A DNA stretch of 64,000 nucleotides from Gemmatimonadota bacterium (lineage in GTDB: Bacteria > Gemmatimonadota > Gemmatimonadetes > Gemmatimonadales > Gemmatimonadaceae): positions 1,251,483 through 1,315,482 of the forward strand of contig JADJRJ010000030.1 in NCBI GenBank assembly GCA_016712265.1. Direction: 5' to 3'. The translations under genes were made by a program, and so were the position numbers. This document shows positions 17,743 through 26,544 of the stretch, piece after piece. Within the stretch, counting starts at the first letter, position 1; each line of letters starts with the position of its first letter. The notes under the pieces were generated by a model that searched no databases, was not told the origin of the DNA, and worked only from the letters and a program-made list of their open reading frames with translations.

Positions 17743-20164
17743 CGCTCAGCGTGCTCCCACGCACGGTCCGCCGCACCGGGAGCAGCGTCGCCACCGCAGC
17801 CACCCCAGCAAGCACCAGCGGGGACAACACAAATGAAACCACCGTCAGTGTGCCCACCCCGTAGAGGATCCCGCGCATCAGGACAAAGGCGCCGCCCGCG
17901 CCGAGGAGCCCCAGCACACATCCCAGGCCGACGAACCGCATCCCCTGGCCGAACACCAGACGGGTGACCCGACCTTCCGTGGAACCCAAGGCCATGCGGA
18001 TCCCGATCTCGCGCGTGCGTTGCGCGACCGCCTGCGTCATCACGCCGTAGATCCCGATGGCCGCCAGCAATAGGCCGATCACCCCAAAGAAGCCCAGCGC
18101 CCCACCGGCGATGCGGGCGGGGAGCAGGGACGTCCCCATGTGCGAGGTCAGCGTGCGCAACCCGGTCACGGGCATCTGCGCATCCAGTGCACGCACCTCG
18201 GCGCGGATGCTGGCCAAGGTCGCCACATCGGCGTCGCGATGCCGCACGACCACGCGCATCAGTGAGGACCACGCCTGGGCGTGGGAGAAGTACATGTATT
18301 CGGTCGGATCCTCACCGAGCGATCGATATTTGCCGGTCGCCACCACACCGACGACCGAGAAGTCGCGGGTCCCGCGCCGAACCGTGCGCCCAAGGGGATC
18401 CTGCCCCGGCCAGAAGCGCTCCGCAAAGCGCTGGTTCACGACCACGACCGGTACGGACACACTGTCGTCCTGGGCCGTGACCTCGCGCCCGGCGACCAGG
18501 CGAATCCCCATGGCCCGGAAGTACCCGGGCGTCACGCTCGCGTGCAGGATGTTCATCCCCTCGCCTTCGGCCGGCGTGTAGCCCGGGATCTCCACGCGTG
18601 TGTCCGAGCTCCCGATCCCCAAGGGCAATACGTCGACGAACCCGACCTCGTCCACCCCGTTCAAGGCACGGAGGCGCTCCTGCAGGGTGCGGTAGAACTG
18701 CTCCGCGCGCTGGCGGTCGTATCCCTGCAGCGCAGGTGAGAGCGTGGCGGTCGCCGCCCCATCCGGATCGAAGCCCACCGCCACGGTCGTCGCCCGCTGG
18801 ACGTTGGAGACAAACATTCCAGCGCAGGTGAGCAGGACGATCGAGAGCGCCACCTGGGCGAGGATCAGGGCATCGCGCATGCGCGAACGATTGCGGCCGG
18901 ACTGCAGCTCTCCCTTGAGCCCCGGGATGAGCGACGGGCGCGTCGCCTGCAAAGCCGGCAGCATCCCGACCACCACCCCCGCGACCAGCGAAACGCCCAT
19001 CGTGAAGGCGATCACACGCCCACTCAGCGAGATGTCCGGCCGAACCCCGAGGTCTCCGACCGGGATCTCGATCGCATTGGCCACCGCGACCCCGCCCGCC
19101 GCAACGAGAAGCCCCGCCGCCCCCGCCACGGCCGCGAGGAGCAGGCTTTCGATCATCAGCTGTCGCACGAGGTGCCAGCGGCTCGCACCAATCGCGAGCC
19201 GCACGGCCATCTCGCGCGCCCGGTCACGAGCGCGCGCGAGGAAGAGGCTCGCAACATTCACGCAGGCCAGCAGGAGGAGCAGGAAGACCACCCCCATGAG
19301 GGCCCCTGAGATCCCCAGCTGGGCCGTTCGCATCGACGGATGTGTCCCGACGTCCGCAAGCGCAATGATGCGTGTGCCGCTCTTGCTGTAGGCCGCTGGC
19401 CAGGCCGCCGCGAGCTCGGTGTTGACGGCATCGAGACGCGTCGCAGCCTGCTCCCGCGTAACGCCCGGCCGCAGGCGCGCCACCACGTTAAGGAAGTTGC
19501 GACCACGGTTGTCGAGCGACCCCGCGCGGTCGGCGTCGAGCACCTCCATCTGCATCAGGGGTACGTACAGCGCGGGCTCCAACATCGGGACCGTTCCGCG
19601 AAACGCGGGTGGGGCCACGCCGACCACCTCCATCGCCTGACCATTGAGCTGGATCGTACGTCCGACAATGGACGGGTCGCCGCCAAACCGCCGACGCCAG
19701 GCGCCCTCGCCAAGCACCACCACCGGATGGGCGCCACGCCCGCTGTCTTCCGCCGGGACGAAGAAGCGCCCGTGGGCCGGTTGCACGCCGAGGGTGGAGA
19801 AGAAGGTGGCCGAGACCAACTGTCCGGAGAGGATCTGGGGCTGGTCGCCGTCTCCATGGTTGAACCCGGCGAAGGTCCATGCGGCCACCTGCTGGAAGAC
19901 GTCCGTGGTCCGCTCCCGGACGTCCTGGAAGTGCGGGACTGAATTGGACCCCCACGGTATGCCCGGGGCCGTCCGGTAGAGTCCAACGACCCGATCCGGT
20001 GCGAAGACCCCTGGAAGCGGTCGAAGCAGTAGGGCGTCGACCGCCGCGAACACGGTGCTGTTCAGCCCGATGGCGACCGCGATGGTCAACACCACCATCG
20101 TGGTGAAGAGTGGGCGACGGACCAAGAGCCGACCGGCGAGACGAAGGTCGTGTGCGAGGGTCAT
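17726..20164 (-). CDS. ADOP/MacB-type ABC transporter permease, full length
   Basis: 812 residues with the duplicated FtsX/MacB layout of ADOP permeases: TM1 near residue 20-40 (TMVVLTIAVAIGLNSTVFAA), a periplasmic MacB-core domain, a TM block at about 270-420 (LLLLLACVNVASLFLARARD), a second periplasmic domain, and a final three-TM FtsX domain with REIGIRMALGSTEGRVTRLV. These permeases are usually linked to a MacB-like ATPase; none is encoded nearby, so the partner must lie elsewhere. The ATG overlaps the stop of the upstream hydrolase gene in an ATGA (20161-20164), indicating translational coupling. Substrate unknown; antimicrobial, lipoprotein or peptide export are possible by analogy with MacB. 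Confidence 0.9.
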   Translation of the reverse strand: MTLAHDLRLAGRLLVRRPLFTTMVVLTIAVAIGLNSTVFAAVDALLLRPLPGVFAPDRVVGLYRTAPGIPWGSNSVPHFQDVRERTTDVFQQVAAWTFAGFNHGDGDQPQILSGQLVSATFFSTLGVQPAHGRFFVPAEDSGRGAHPVVVLGEGAWRRRFGGDPSIVGRTIQLNGQAMEVVGVAPPAFRGTVPMLEPALYVPLMQMEVLDADRAGSLDNRGRNFLNVVARLRPGVTREQAATRLDAVNTELAAAWPAAYSKSGTRIIALADVGTHPSMRTAQLGISGALMGVVFLLLLLACVNVASLFLARARDRAREMAVRLAIGASRWHLVRQLMIESLLLAAVAGAAGLLVAAGGVAVANAIEIPVGDLGVRPDISLSGRVIAFTMGVSLVAGVVVGMLPALQATRPSLIPGLKGELQSGRNRSRMRDALILAQVALSIVLLTCAGMFVSNVQRATTVAVGFDPDGAATATLSPALQGYDRQRAEQFYRTLQERLRALNGVDEVGFVDVLPLGIGSSDTRVEIPGYTPAEGEGMNILHASVTPGYFRAMGIRLVAGREVTAQDDSVSVPVVVVNQRFAERFWPGQDPLGRTVRRGTRDFSVVGVVATGKYRSLGEDPTEYMYFSHAQAWSSLMRVVVRHRDADVATLASIRAEVRALDAQMPVTGLRTLTSHMGTSLLPARIAGGALGFFGVIGLLLAAIGIYGVMTQAVAQRTREIGIRMALGSTEGRVTRLVFGQGMRFVGLGCVLGLLGAGGAFVLMRGILYGVGTLTVVSFVLSPLVLAGVAAVATLLPVRRTVRGSTLSAIRQE

Positions 20165-21348
20165 TGCGCCTGAGGGTTGGGGACTTTGGTCAGGATGCCA
20201 TCGAGCCGCTGCGTGAGCGCTTGCGCCGCCATCACCGGATTCCGGTCAAAGTTGAGGGCGGTCACCACGATGACGGCCGCACGCGAGGGAAAGATGAGGA
20301 TGGTCTGTCCACCCCAGCCGCTGGCGACGTACACCGGGTCCGCCGGGTCCCAAGCGCCCCGCGCGCCCCACATCCACCACTGGTAGCCGTAACGCACTGC
20401 CGTCGTGCCGACGTGCGGAGTGAGCGACGCCGTGATCCACGCCGCGGGGACGACTTGCTTGCCACCGTATCGTCCCCCGTCGCGCACGAGTTGCCCGATC
20501 CGGAGCAGGTCCAGCGGACGGAGCGAGAGTCCACCGCCGGCGTTGGCCACGCCGTTCGCGGCATGGTGCCACGTCGGCGAGGGGATCCCAAGCGGGCCGA
20601 AGAGGCGTTCCTGCGCGAACGAGGCAATGGGCCGACGCAACGCCAGGCCGACGACCTCGCCAAGCACGATGGTTGCACCAGTGTTGTAGGCATACCGCGT
20701 TCCCGGGATCGCGGCCATCGGTTGCGAGAGCAGGTAGCCGATCCAATCGCCCGTGGCCAGCATGAGTCCCACCGGGTTCGTGGGGTCCGTGTAGTTCGTC
20801 GATAGCTCGTCCCACGCGATTCCGGCCCGCATGGTCAACAGGTCCTCCACCGTGATCCGCGCGCGCATGGCATTGGCGGCGAACAACGAGTCATGCGCGC
20901 GGAGGATGGGACGAATCGGGGCACGGAGAGAGTCCAGTGCACGCGTCTCGAGGGCCAGCCCGGTCAACAGCGAAGTGATGCTCTTGGAGACAGAGTATAC
21001 GGGGGCGGCGTCGCTCCGTTTCGCGCCGCGAAAATAGTACTCGACCGGGGCGTGGTCACCGACCAGAAGCAGGAAGCTGCGGATATCCCCCATCGCGCCA
21101 TCGCGCATCTCGGCCACCAGCGAGTCGAGGCCGGCGCGGTGGACCTCGGGGGGCAGCGGAGAGACGACGCCATCCGTGGCGCACGCGCTCGTCGCGATGA
21201 GCGCCGCGGCGATGCTCCGCCGTCGACCGAAGCGCGGCGTGGCGATGGTCCACGCCCGAGCGACGCACTGCGGAACGCGTCCCTCTGAGACGCGCTCGCC
21301 GCGCCAAGGTTCGCCGTGAACGGACGGAGCACAATTCGACAGGGGCAT
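20161..21348 (-). CDS. Serine beta-lactamase-like hydrolase (class C/esterase family)
   Basis: About 395 residues from the ATG at 21348; an in-frame GTG at 21384 is the alternative start. A hydrophobic segment with a lipobox-like SACATDG suggests an exported lipoprotein. The catalytic SxxK motif is VYSVSKSITSLL; a Tyr motif follows in GTRYAYNTGATIVLGE, and the third element is probably SGWGGQTILIFP. This is the serine-beta-lactamase/DD-peptidase fold (PF00144) used by esterases, D-aminopeptidases and class C beta-lactamases; general hydrolase is safer than true beta-lactamase. The stop codon overlaps the start of the ADOP permease, so the two proteins are probably made together, perhaps to export and process one substrate. 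Confidence 0.85.
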   Translation of the reverse strand: MPLSNCAPSVHGEPWRGERVSEGRVPQCVARAWTIATPRFGRRRSIAAALIATSACATDGVVSPLPPEVHRAGLDSLVAEMRDGAMGDIRSFLLLVGDHAPVEYYFRGAKRSDAAPVYSVSKSITSLLTGLALETRALDSLRAPIRPILRAHDSLFAANAMRARITVEDLLTMRAGIAWDELSTNYTDPTNPVGLMLATGDWIGYLLSQPMAAIPGTRYAYNTGATIVLGEVVGLALRRPIASFAQERLFGPLGIPSPTWHHAANGVANAGGGLSLRPLDLLRIGQLVRDGGRYGGKQVVPAAWITASLTPHVGTTAVRYGYQWWMWGARGAWDPADPVYVASGWGGQTILIFPSRAAVIVVTALNFDRNPVMAAQALTQRLDGILTKVPNPQAQ

Positions 21349-21540
21349 GATCTCGCGCGAGGGGGAAGGACGGGTGCGACCCACCGGATCCTACGAGGTT
21401 CATCGGCCACGGTTCTCGGACGTCGTCCCCCGGGATCGGCGATTCGTACCGCGGGGCAGCGACGGACCCCTCGCCCACCCCTGAAGGGTGCGTATCCTGC
21501 GACCCCGACACCTGTGAGTGCACGCATCGTACGTTTCCCC

Positions 21541-22650
21541 ATGACCGCGTCCCACACCCCCCTGCTTCGTATACTCGGCGCCAGCCTGGGCATGTGGGCC
21601 ACCGTGCTCGTTCTACACGTCGCGGCGGCCTACCGAGACATGCTGCGGCGCGGCACCCCCGTGGGACTGCAGGAACTCCTGGGCGCGTACCTCGTGGCGT
21701 ATGTGCCATGGGTCGCCTATACGACCCTGCTGTACCGTACCCTGGAACGTCGGACCGTCGTTCTCAGCGAGCGACGGACCGTGGTGCCCCTGTACGTGGG
21801 CAGTCTCGTGATCTTCCTCGTTCCGGAGATCTTGTGGCAGGTCGCGGCGGTAACCCTGCGCAATGCCGCAGATCCGGTGAAGGCCTTCCTTCCCGCCTTG
21901 CGTCGCTGGCCAGCAGAGTTGTGGCTTCTGGACCTGGCCCTGATGACCGGCAGCTTCATGGCGATCTACGCGATCGTGACGGTGCGCGAAGGGCGCGCGC
22001 TTCGCGCGCGTCAGCAGGCGGCCGACGCCGAACGCCTCGCCCTGCAACTGGAACTCGAGCAGCAGCGCCTGCGCGGTCTCCGCGCCCAACTCGAACCGCA
22101 CTTCCTGTTTAATGCCCTGAGTGCCATCGCCGGATTGGTGCGCAGCAACGACCAGCGCGTGGCCATCGACGCCATCGGCCAGCTCAGTGCCCAACTCCGA
22201 CATGCCATCACGGCGAGCCAGAAGGACTGGAGCACCATCGGTGAGGAGCTGGAGTTCGTTCGCGGGTATCTCGCCTTGCAGGCGCTGCGGTATCCCGATC
22301 GACTGCGCGTCAACCTGGACGCACCAGCCGCGGCGGGGTCCCTCGCGTGCCCGCCCCTCCTCCTCCAGCCATTGGTCGAAAACGCGATCCGCCACGACGT
22401 CGAGTGCCACCAGGGCATCTCGACGATCGGTGTGACCGTTTCGCCGGAAGCCGCCGGCACCACGATTACCGTCCGCAACACCAAACATCCCGGTACGCCG
22501 GCCAATCCGGGGCTTGGGCTCGGCCTCCGCGGCATTCGGGATCGACTGGCCTTGCTCTATGGGGGCGCGGCGCGCCTGGAGGCCGGGCCGGCGGACGGAC
22601 ATTTCGTGGTGACCCTCTTCCTTCCCCCGGCACCAGCGCATGAATCGTGA
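21541..22650 (+). CDS. LytS/YehU-type sensor histidine kinase
   Basis: 369 residues. The ATG at 21541 is preferred over earlier in-frame codons because it directly precedes the first TM helix. Four TM helices occupy about residues 8-150 (e.g. LLRILGASLGMWATVLVLHV). A linker coiled coil (AERLALQLELEQQRLRGLRA) leads to the His_kinase domain with LEPHFLFNALSAIAGLV; His-187 is the predicted phospho-site. The ATPase domain has the N-box LQPLVENAIRH and G-box GLGLGLRGIRDRL. It overlaps the response-regulator gene by 11 bases, giving a cognate pair. The membrane domain has no recognisable ligand-binding module, so the signal is unknown. Confidence 0.92.
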   Translation: MTASHTPLLRILGASLGMWATVLVLHVAAAYRDMLRRGTPVGLQELLGAYLVAYVPWVAYTTLLYRTLERRTVVLSERRTVVPLYVGSLVIFLVPEILWQVAAVTLRNAADPVKAFLPALRRWPAELWLLDLALMTGSFMAIYAIVTVREGRALRARQQAADAERLALQLELEQQRLRGLRAQLEPHFLFNALSAIAGLVRSNDQRVAIDAIGQLSAQLRHAITASQKDWSTIGEELEFVRGYLALQALRYPDRLRVNLDAPAAAGSLACPPLLLQPLVENAIRHDVECHQGISTIGVTVSPEAAGTTITVRNTKHPGTPANPGLGLGLRGIRDRLALLYGGAARLEAGPADGHFVVTLFLPPAPAHES

Positions 22651-23479
22651 CGTGATCCAGGTGCTCATCGTGGACGACGAGCCACTGGCGCGCACCAACC
22701 TGCGGCATGCCCTCGCGGCGCATCCGCAGGTTCGCGTCGTCGCGGAATGTCCGGGGGTGGCGGAGGCCCGCGCGGCCCTCAACGCGAGCCCGAGCGACGC
22801 GACTCCGGGCGCGGGACGTGCGGTGGAGGCGACTGACGCCTCCGTGGACGTTGTGTTCCTCGACATTCGGATGCCGGGGGAGAGTGGATTGGTCCTGGCG
22901 CGCGAACTCGTCTCCCGCGCCGAGCCTCCGATCATTGTCTTCGTCACTGCCCACGGGGACTTTGCCATCGAGGCGTTCGAGATTCATGCCCTCGACTACC
23001 TGCTCAAGCCGGTGGAGGACACACGGCTCACCCAAGCGGTGGCCCGCATCGAGGAGATGCTCCGCCTGCGCCAGCGGGCCGCCTATGCCATCGCGGTCCG
23101 TGACTACCTGACGGATGCATCCGAGCCCGGCGGCGGGCAACCCACGCCGTACCTCACCCGGTTGAGCGTGCGTTCGGTTGGGCGTATCGAGTCCATCGCC
23201 GTGGACGACGTCCGATGGTTTGGTGCATCGGGCAACTACGTGGAGCTTCACCTCGCGAAGCGCGTCGTGCTGCATCGCTTGACGATCGGCGCGCTCGAAC
23301 GACGGCCCGATCCTGCCGTCTTCCTGCGGGTCCATCGGAGCGCCATCGTGCGCCGCGCGGACGTTGGCGTGCTGCGCGTCACCGGCGATGGCACCTACCT
23401 CCTGCAGCTGCGCTCCGGCCCCCAGGTCCCCGTGAGCGAGCGGTACGTTGACGCTGTTCGCGCGACGATGGGGGAGTAA
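22640..23479 (+). CDS. LytTR-family response regulator
   Basis: 279 residues. An N-terminal receiver (VLIVDDEPLARTN) has the phospho-acceptor Asp-75 in VVFLDIRMPG and Lys in DYLLKPVED. A C-terminal LytTR DNA-binding domain (about 170-275) contains VRWFGASGNYVELHL and FLRVHRSAIVRRADV. The receiver carries a polar 20-residue insertion before the phospho-site strand (about residues 49-69), longer than usual. It is translationally coupled to the histidine kinase (11-base overlap). LytTR regulators bind paired imperfect direct repeats upstream of targets; I could not identify such sites by eye. Confidence 0.93.
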   Translation: MNRDVIQVLIVDDEPLARTNLRHALAAHPQVRVVAECPGVAEARAALNASPSDATPGAGRAVEATDASVDVVFLDIRMPGESGLVLARELVSRAEPPIIVFVTAHGDFAIEAFEIHALDYLLKPVEDTRLTQAVARIEEMLRLRQRAAYAIAVRDYLTDASEPGGGQPTPYLTRLSVRSVGRIESIAVDDVRWFGASGNYVELHLAKRVVLHRLTIGALERRPDPAVFLRVHRSAIVRRADVGVLRVTGDGTYLLQLRSGPQVPVSERYVDAVRATMGE

Positions 23480-23490
23480 CCCATCCCGCA

Positions 23491-23527
23491 CTACTACTAC
23501 GGCTCGCGGACGAATCGATAGTAGTAG
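23491..23527. terminator. Inverted repeat spanning convergent gene ends, with triple TAG stop
   Basis: CTACTACTA and TAGTAGTAG form a 9-bp stem with a 19-base loop over the 3' end of the minus-strand gene. That gene ends in three consecutive TAG codons, which supply one arm, while its Tyr codons (YYY) supply the other. It sits 12 bases after the response-regulator stop. AT-rich stem, so modest stability. Confidence 0.35.
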
Positions 23528-24057
23528 CCCAGCTCGCTCCAGCTCACGCCACCATCGTCGGAGCGATACAGCCGCTTGACGAAGGCGTCAGGACCGATTT
23601 CCCCGTCGACCTCGCGATACAGGTAGGTGCCCTGGTCGTCGTACCCGCCGACCCTCGATATCACGTACTGGTCGCCATCAAAGCGGCCGCTGAACTCCAC
23701 ACGCTGGTTGCGCCGAGCGTCCGAGTAGCGGTGCACCAGACCGCGGGCCGGATCAGCCGTGATCAGGTGCACGCCGTGAAAGCCGTCAGCCCTTGCCTCG
23801 TGGTACTCCACGAGGAGGCTCAGCCCGTCGCGCAGGTATCGCGCGCGCATGAGGGAGCGGGCGGGCTGTTCGACGAAGGCACCGCCGGCATTTCTCACGA
23901 AGTTTCGCACGGACCAACGCCCGGTGAGGTAGACGAGTCGCCGGAGGCCCGGCGCGGCCCCTTCGCTGGCTACCGCACGATCAGCCTCCACGGCTTGCGG
24001 TCGCAATGGGGCGGCCAAGGTGCTGAGGACGAGAAGGGGCCTCACGAGTGGCCGCAT
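23497..24057 (-). CDS. Secreted DUF1579-like protein
   Basis: About 186 residues from the ATG at 24057, which opens a signal peptide (MRPLVRPLLVLSTLAAPL); the frame is open further upstream but without a signal-like start there. The mature part begins with LRRLVYLTGRWSVRNFVRNA and contains RARYLRDGLSLLVEYHE, FHGVHLITADPARGLVHRYSD and FVKRLYRSDDGGVSWSELGYYY. This 'tol-G-x-W ... RSDDGGxSW' layout is that of DUF1579-like lipocalin-type beta-barrel proteins. Function unknown; small hydrophobic-ligand binding is an inference from the fold. It is convergent with the LytTR gene and divergent from a second DUF1579-like gene. Confidence 0.65.
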   Translation of the reverse strand: MRPLVRPLLVLSTLAAPLRPQAVEADRAVASEGAAPGLRRLVYLTGRWSVRNFVRNAGGAFVEQPARSLMRARYLRDGLSLLVEYHEARADGFHGVHLITADPARGLVHRYSDARRNQRVEFSGRFDGDQYVISRVGGYDDQGTYLYREVDGEIGPDAFVKRLYRSDDGGVSWSELGYYYRFVREP

Positions 24058-24245
24058 GGCGCTTGAGCTCCTGATGCAAGGGACAAGCAAGATCACTCGC
24101 CTTGCGACCTGGGTGCAGGCACGGTCCCCCGCGTTCATCACGCGCGGACGGCTGCTCGTCCCATGCGAGGAACACGCACGACGCGCCGTCGTACTCGCAG
24201 ACAGCGCTGCAACGCTGCGACCACCATCGTCCCTCCTTCACTCTC

Positions 24246-24752
24246 ATGCACACAAGGCCCCTTGCCTCCCTGTTCGCCGCTGCGCTGCTCGCGGCCCCGC
24301 CCGTCGCCGCGCAAGGCGCACCCGCCGGAAGGACGGAGGCTGCACGGGAACGTTTGCGCTTCATTGAGGGGAGCTATCGCGTTTCCTCCGGTGTCGCCGG
24401 AGACACAGCGACCTCGGTCTGGCGCTTTCGGCCCGTGCTGGGCGGCAAGTACTTCGAGCTCGATGAAGTGTTCCGCGTCGCCTTCCGCGTGACCGTCGGC
24501 TATGACTCCACGAGCCAGCGGTACCGCATGAGCCTGCTGGACGCCGGCACCGGCGCGTTTGATATCTACGACGGCGACTTCGATGCCAACGGCGCGCTGG
24601 TCCTGCAGAACCCCCACTTCTGGCGCGTCTCCTTCGCCCCCGCGTCAGCGGGCCTGATCTGGCGCTTCGAGCATTCCACGGACCGTGGCGCGACGTGGAA
24701 GGGCCAGCCCGCTTCGGAGATGAAGCGCATGCGCGTCGTGGAACATCCCTGA
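24246..24752 (+). CDS. Secreted DUF1579-like protein
   Basis: 168 residues from the ATG at 24246, with signal peptide LASLFAAALLAAPPVAAQGA. The mature domain shows RLRFIEGSYRVSSGVAGD, VWRFRPVLGGKYFELDEVF, YRMSLLDAGTGAFDIYDGDF and FEHSTDRGATWKGQ, the same pattern as the neighbouring gene at 23497-24057 and as the C-terminal half of the metallo-beta-lactamase protein downstream. The three therefore look like one expanded family. It lies 119 bases before the metallo-beta-lactamase fusion on the same strand, so the two may be co-transcribed. Confidence 0.65.
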   Translation: MHTRPLASLFAAALLAAPPVAAQGAPAGRTEAARERLRFIEGSYRVSSGVAGDTATSVWRFRPVLGGKYFELDEVFRVAFRVTVGYDSTSQRYRMSLLDAGTGAFDIYDGDFDANGALVLQNPHFWRVSFAPASAGLIWRFEHSTDRGATWKGQPASEMKRMRVVEHP

Positions 24753-24871
24753 CCTCCTCCCAACGTGAAGACCAACGCCCGCACCATCGCGGCGGACCTT
24801 GATCACTTCGCGCCTCACCGTCAGGCGTCGGGCGGCTACCCTGCCTGCTCCCCTTCACCGATAGCTCGCCT

Positions 24872-26341
24872 GTGCGTATCACCACACTCGCCCGCGCGTT
24901 CTCCACGGCGCCCCTCCTGCTTGGCGCCTTCACGCCCCTCCGCGCGCAATCCGCAGCACCGGGGGCGCCGCTCGCGCAGATCCATGTCGCGACCGGCGAC
25001 GCACGGTCCTACTTCACCAACTCCTGGTGGATCGAGTCCGCCGAAGGCCTCGTGCTGATCGACGCCATGTGCCTGCGAAGCGATGTCGACCGGCTCATCG
25101 CCAGCCTGCGCGCAACAGGCAAGCCGCTCGCCGCAGTGATCATCACCCATCCCCATGCAGATCACTTCGGCGGGCTGCGCCAACTGAAGGAGGCGTTTCC
25201 GCGCACCCCGCTCGTCGCCACTCGGCCGACCGCTGACGCAATGCAGGGCGTCCACGACCAGGCGCTGCAGCCTGGTGGTTGGCTCGCCGCGTTAGGCAGT
25301 GACTACGAGCGCCGGCTGCAGCGGCCCGATTCCCTGGTCCCGTCCGGGAGCACGCTGCGCCTCGCGGGGCTCACCGTCACCCTCCGGGACTACGGGCCGG
25401 CGGAGGCGGAGAACAACACCGTGGTCCATGTGCGCGAGCTGGACGCGCTCTTCACGGGCGACCTCACGGTGGCTGCGGGCGCGTATTACATCGGCGAACA
25501 ACACTCACGCCTCGCGATGGTCGCGTTGTCGCAACTGCTCGTCGACTACCCGGGTCCGATCACCGCCTACTCCGGCCACTTCGCCCCGATGCCGCTGGGG
25601 ACGGTGGTCCAGGAGAATCTCGAGCAGCTGCGCTTCTTCCGCCTCGCAGCCGCTGCGGAATTCGCCGACTCCGCGTCGCTGACCCCAGCGGGCACGCTCA
25701 CCCCCGTCGCCATGCGACGCCTGACCCGAACCTACGCCGGATTCCTGCGCGAACGGAACACCTACGGCATGGGGCCTGTGGGCGTCGCCCAGATGAATGC
25801 GAGCGGCATTGTCGCCGAGATGCGGGGTGCAGCACCGGTTCGCGTGCCGCCCATCCACCAGCAGGTGCGCGCTGGGCTGCGGCCGTTGCGTTTCCTGCTG
25901 GGCCGGTGGGCGGGCACCCAGTTCCCCGCTGATACATCGCGAGCCACGGCTCTCCCCACTCTTGAGCTTTCGTCGGAATTCGTCCCCGTGCTCGGCGGCG
26001 CCGCCTATGAGGGCCGCATGACGGCCCCTGGATATCGCTTTGTGCTCACCCTGTCGTTTGACGCCGCGCAGCAGCGCTATCGCGTGGGTGCACTCGACGA
26101 TGTCTCCGGCCTGCTGGACGTCTTTGAGGGGACATTGCACGGCGATGGGGCCTTGGTCGTCGACAACGTGCGCGCCGGCACCTACTACGTGAATCCGCGC
26201 GGTGAACGCATCCATTCGCGCCTGACGTTCACTCCCACAGCCGGTGAACTCTTCCGCCTAGACGTAGACGAATCGACGGACGGCGGCGGGACGTGGAAAC
26301 CCGCGACCCGCTACGAGGCGGCGCGACGGCTCGTGCCATGA
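24872..26341 (+). CDS. Secreted metallo-beta-lactamase-fold hydrolase fused to a DUF1579-like domain
   Basis: 489 residues from a GTG followed by a signal peptide (FSTAPLLLGAFTPLRAQ). Residues about 30-240 are a metallo-beta-lactamase fold with the metal motif ITHPHADHFGG, a following strand with EAENNTVVHV, the Asp ligand in LFTGDLTVAAG, and the distal His in AYSGHFAP. After a helical linker (about 245-335), residues 340-489 form a DUF1579-like barrel (LRFLLGRWAGTQF, LGGAAYEGRM, LTLSFDAAQQRYRVGALDD, VDESTDGGGTWKP). The MBL half resembles subclass B3/quinoprotein-relay proteins, so the substrate could be a lactone, thioester or lactam. The fusion partner is similar to the two stand-alone genes upstream. 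Confidence 0.8.
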   Translation: MRITTLARAFSTAPLLLGAFTPLRAQSAAPGAPLAQIHVATGDARSYFTNSWWIESAEGLVLIDAMCLRSDVDRLIASLRATGKPLAAVIITHPHADHFGGLRQLKEAFPRTPLVATRPTADAMQGVHDQALQPGGWLAALGSDYERRLQRPDSLVPSGSTLRLAGLTVTLRDYGPAEAENNTVVHVRELDALFTGDLTVAAGAYYIGEQHSRLAMVALSQLLVDYPGPITAYSGHFAPMPLGTVVQENLEQLRFFRLAAAAEFADSASLTPAGTLTPVAMRRLTRTYAGFLRERNTYGMGPVGVAQMNASGIVAEMRGAAPVRVPPIHQQVRAGLRPLRFLLGRWAGTQFPADTSRATALPTLELSSEFVPVLGGAAYEGRMTAPGYRFVLTLSFDAAQQRYRVGALDDVSGLLDVFEGTLHGDGALVVDNVRAGTYYVNPRGERIHSRLTFTPTAGELFRLDVDESTDGGGTWKPATRYEAARRLVP

Positions 26342-26544
26342 ACGACCGAACGCCTCCGCTGCAGAAGTATGGCACATCGCTGGCTGCCGCGACGCGACGC
26401 GATTCGCCGCGCACGAGGTCGAAGACTCCCGCAACTGCCCGATGCACGATGACCGAGTCACGAGTGCAGTCGACGCCGGCCCGCGCACACTTGACAGCGA
26501 CCCGAAGTGTCGCGCCAGCGCCACATTGAGTCAGTGTCTACGGC
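26342..26544. other. Non-coding flank of the 21-bp array
   Basis: These 203 bases follow the metallo-beta-lactamase stop. I see no gene, hairpin or promoter pattern before the repeat array begins. Confidence 0.4.
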
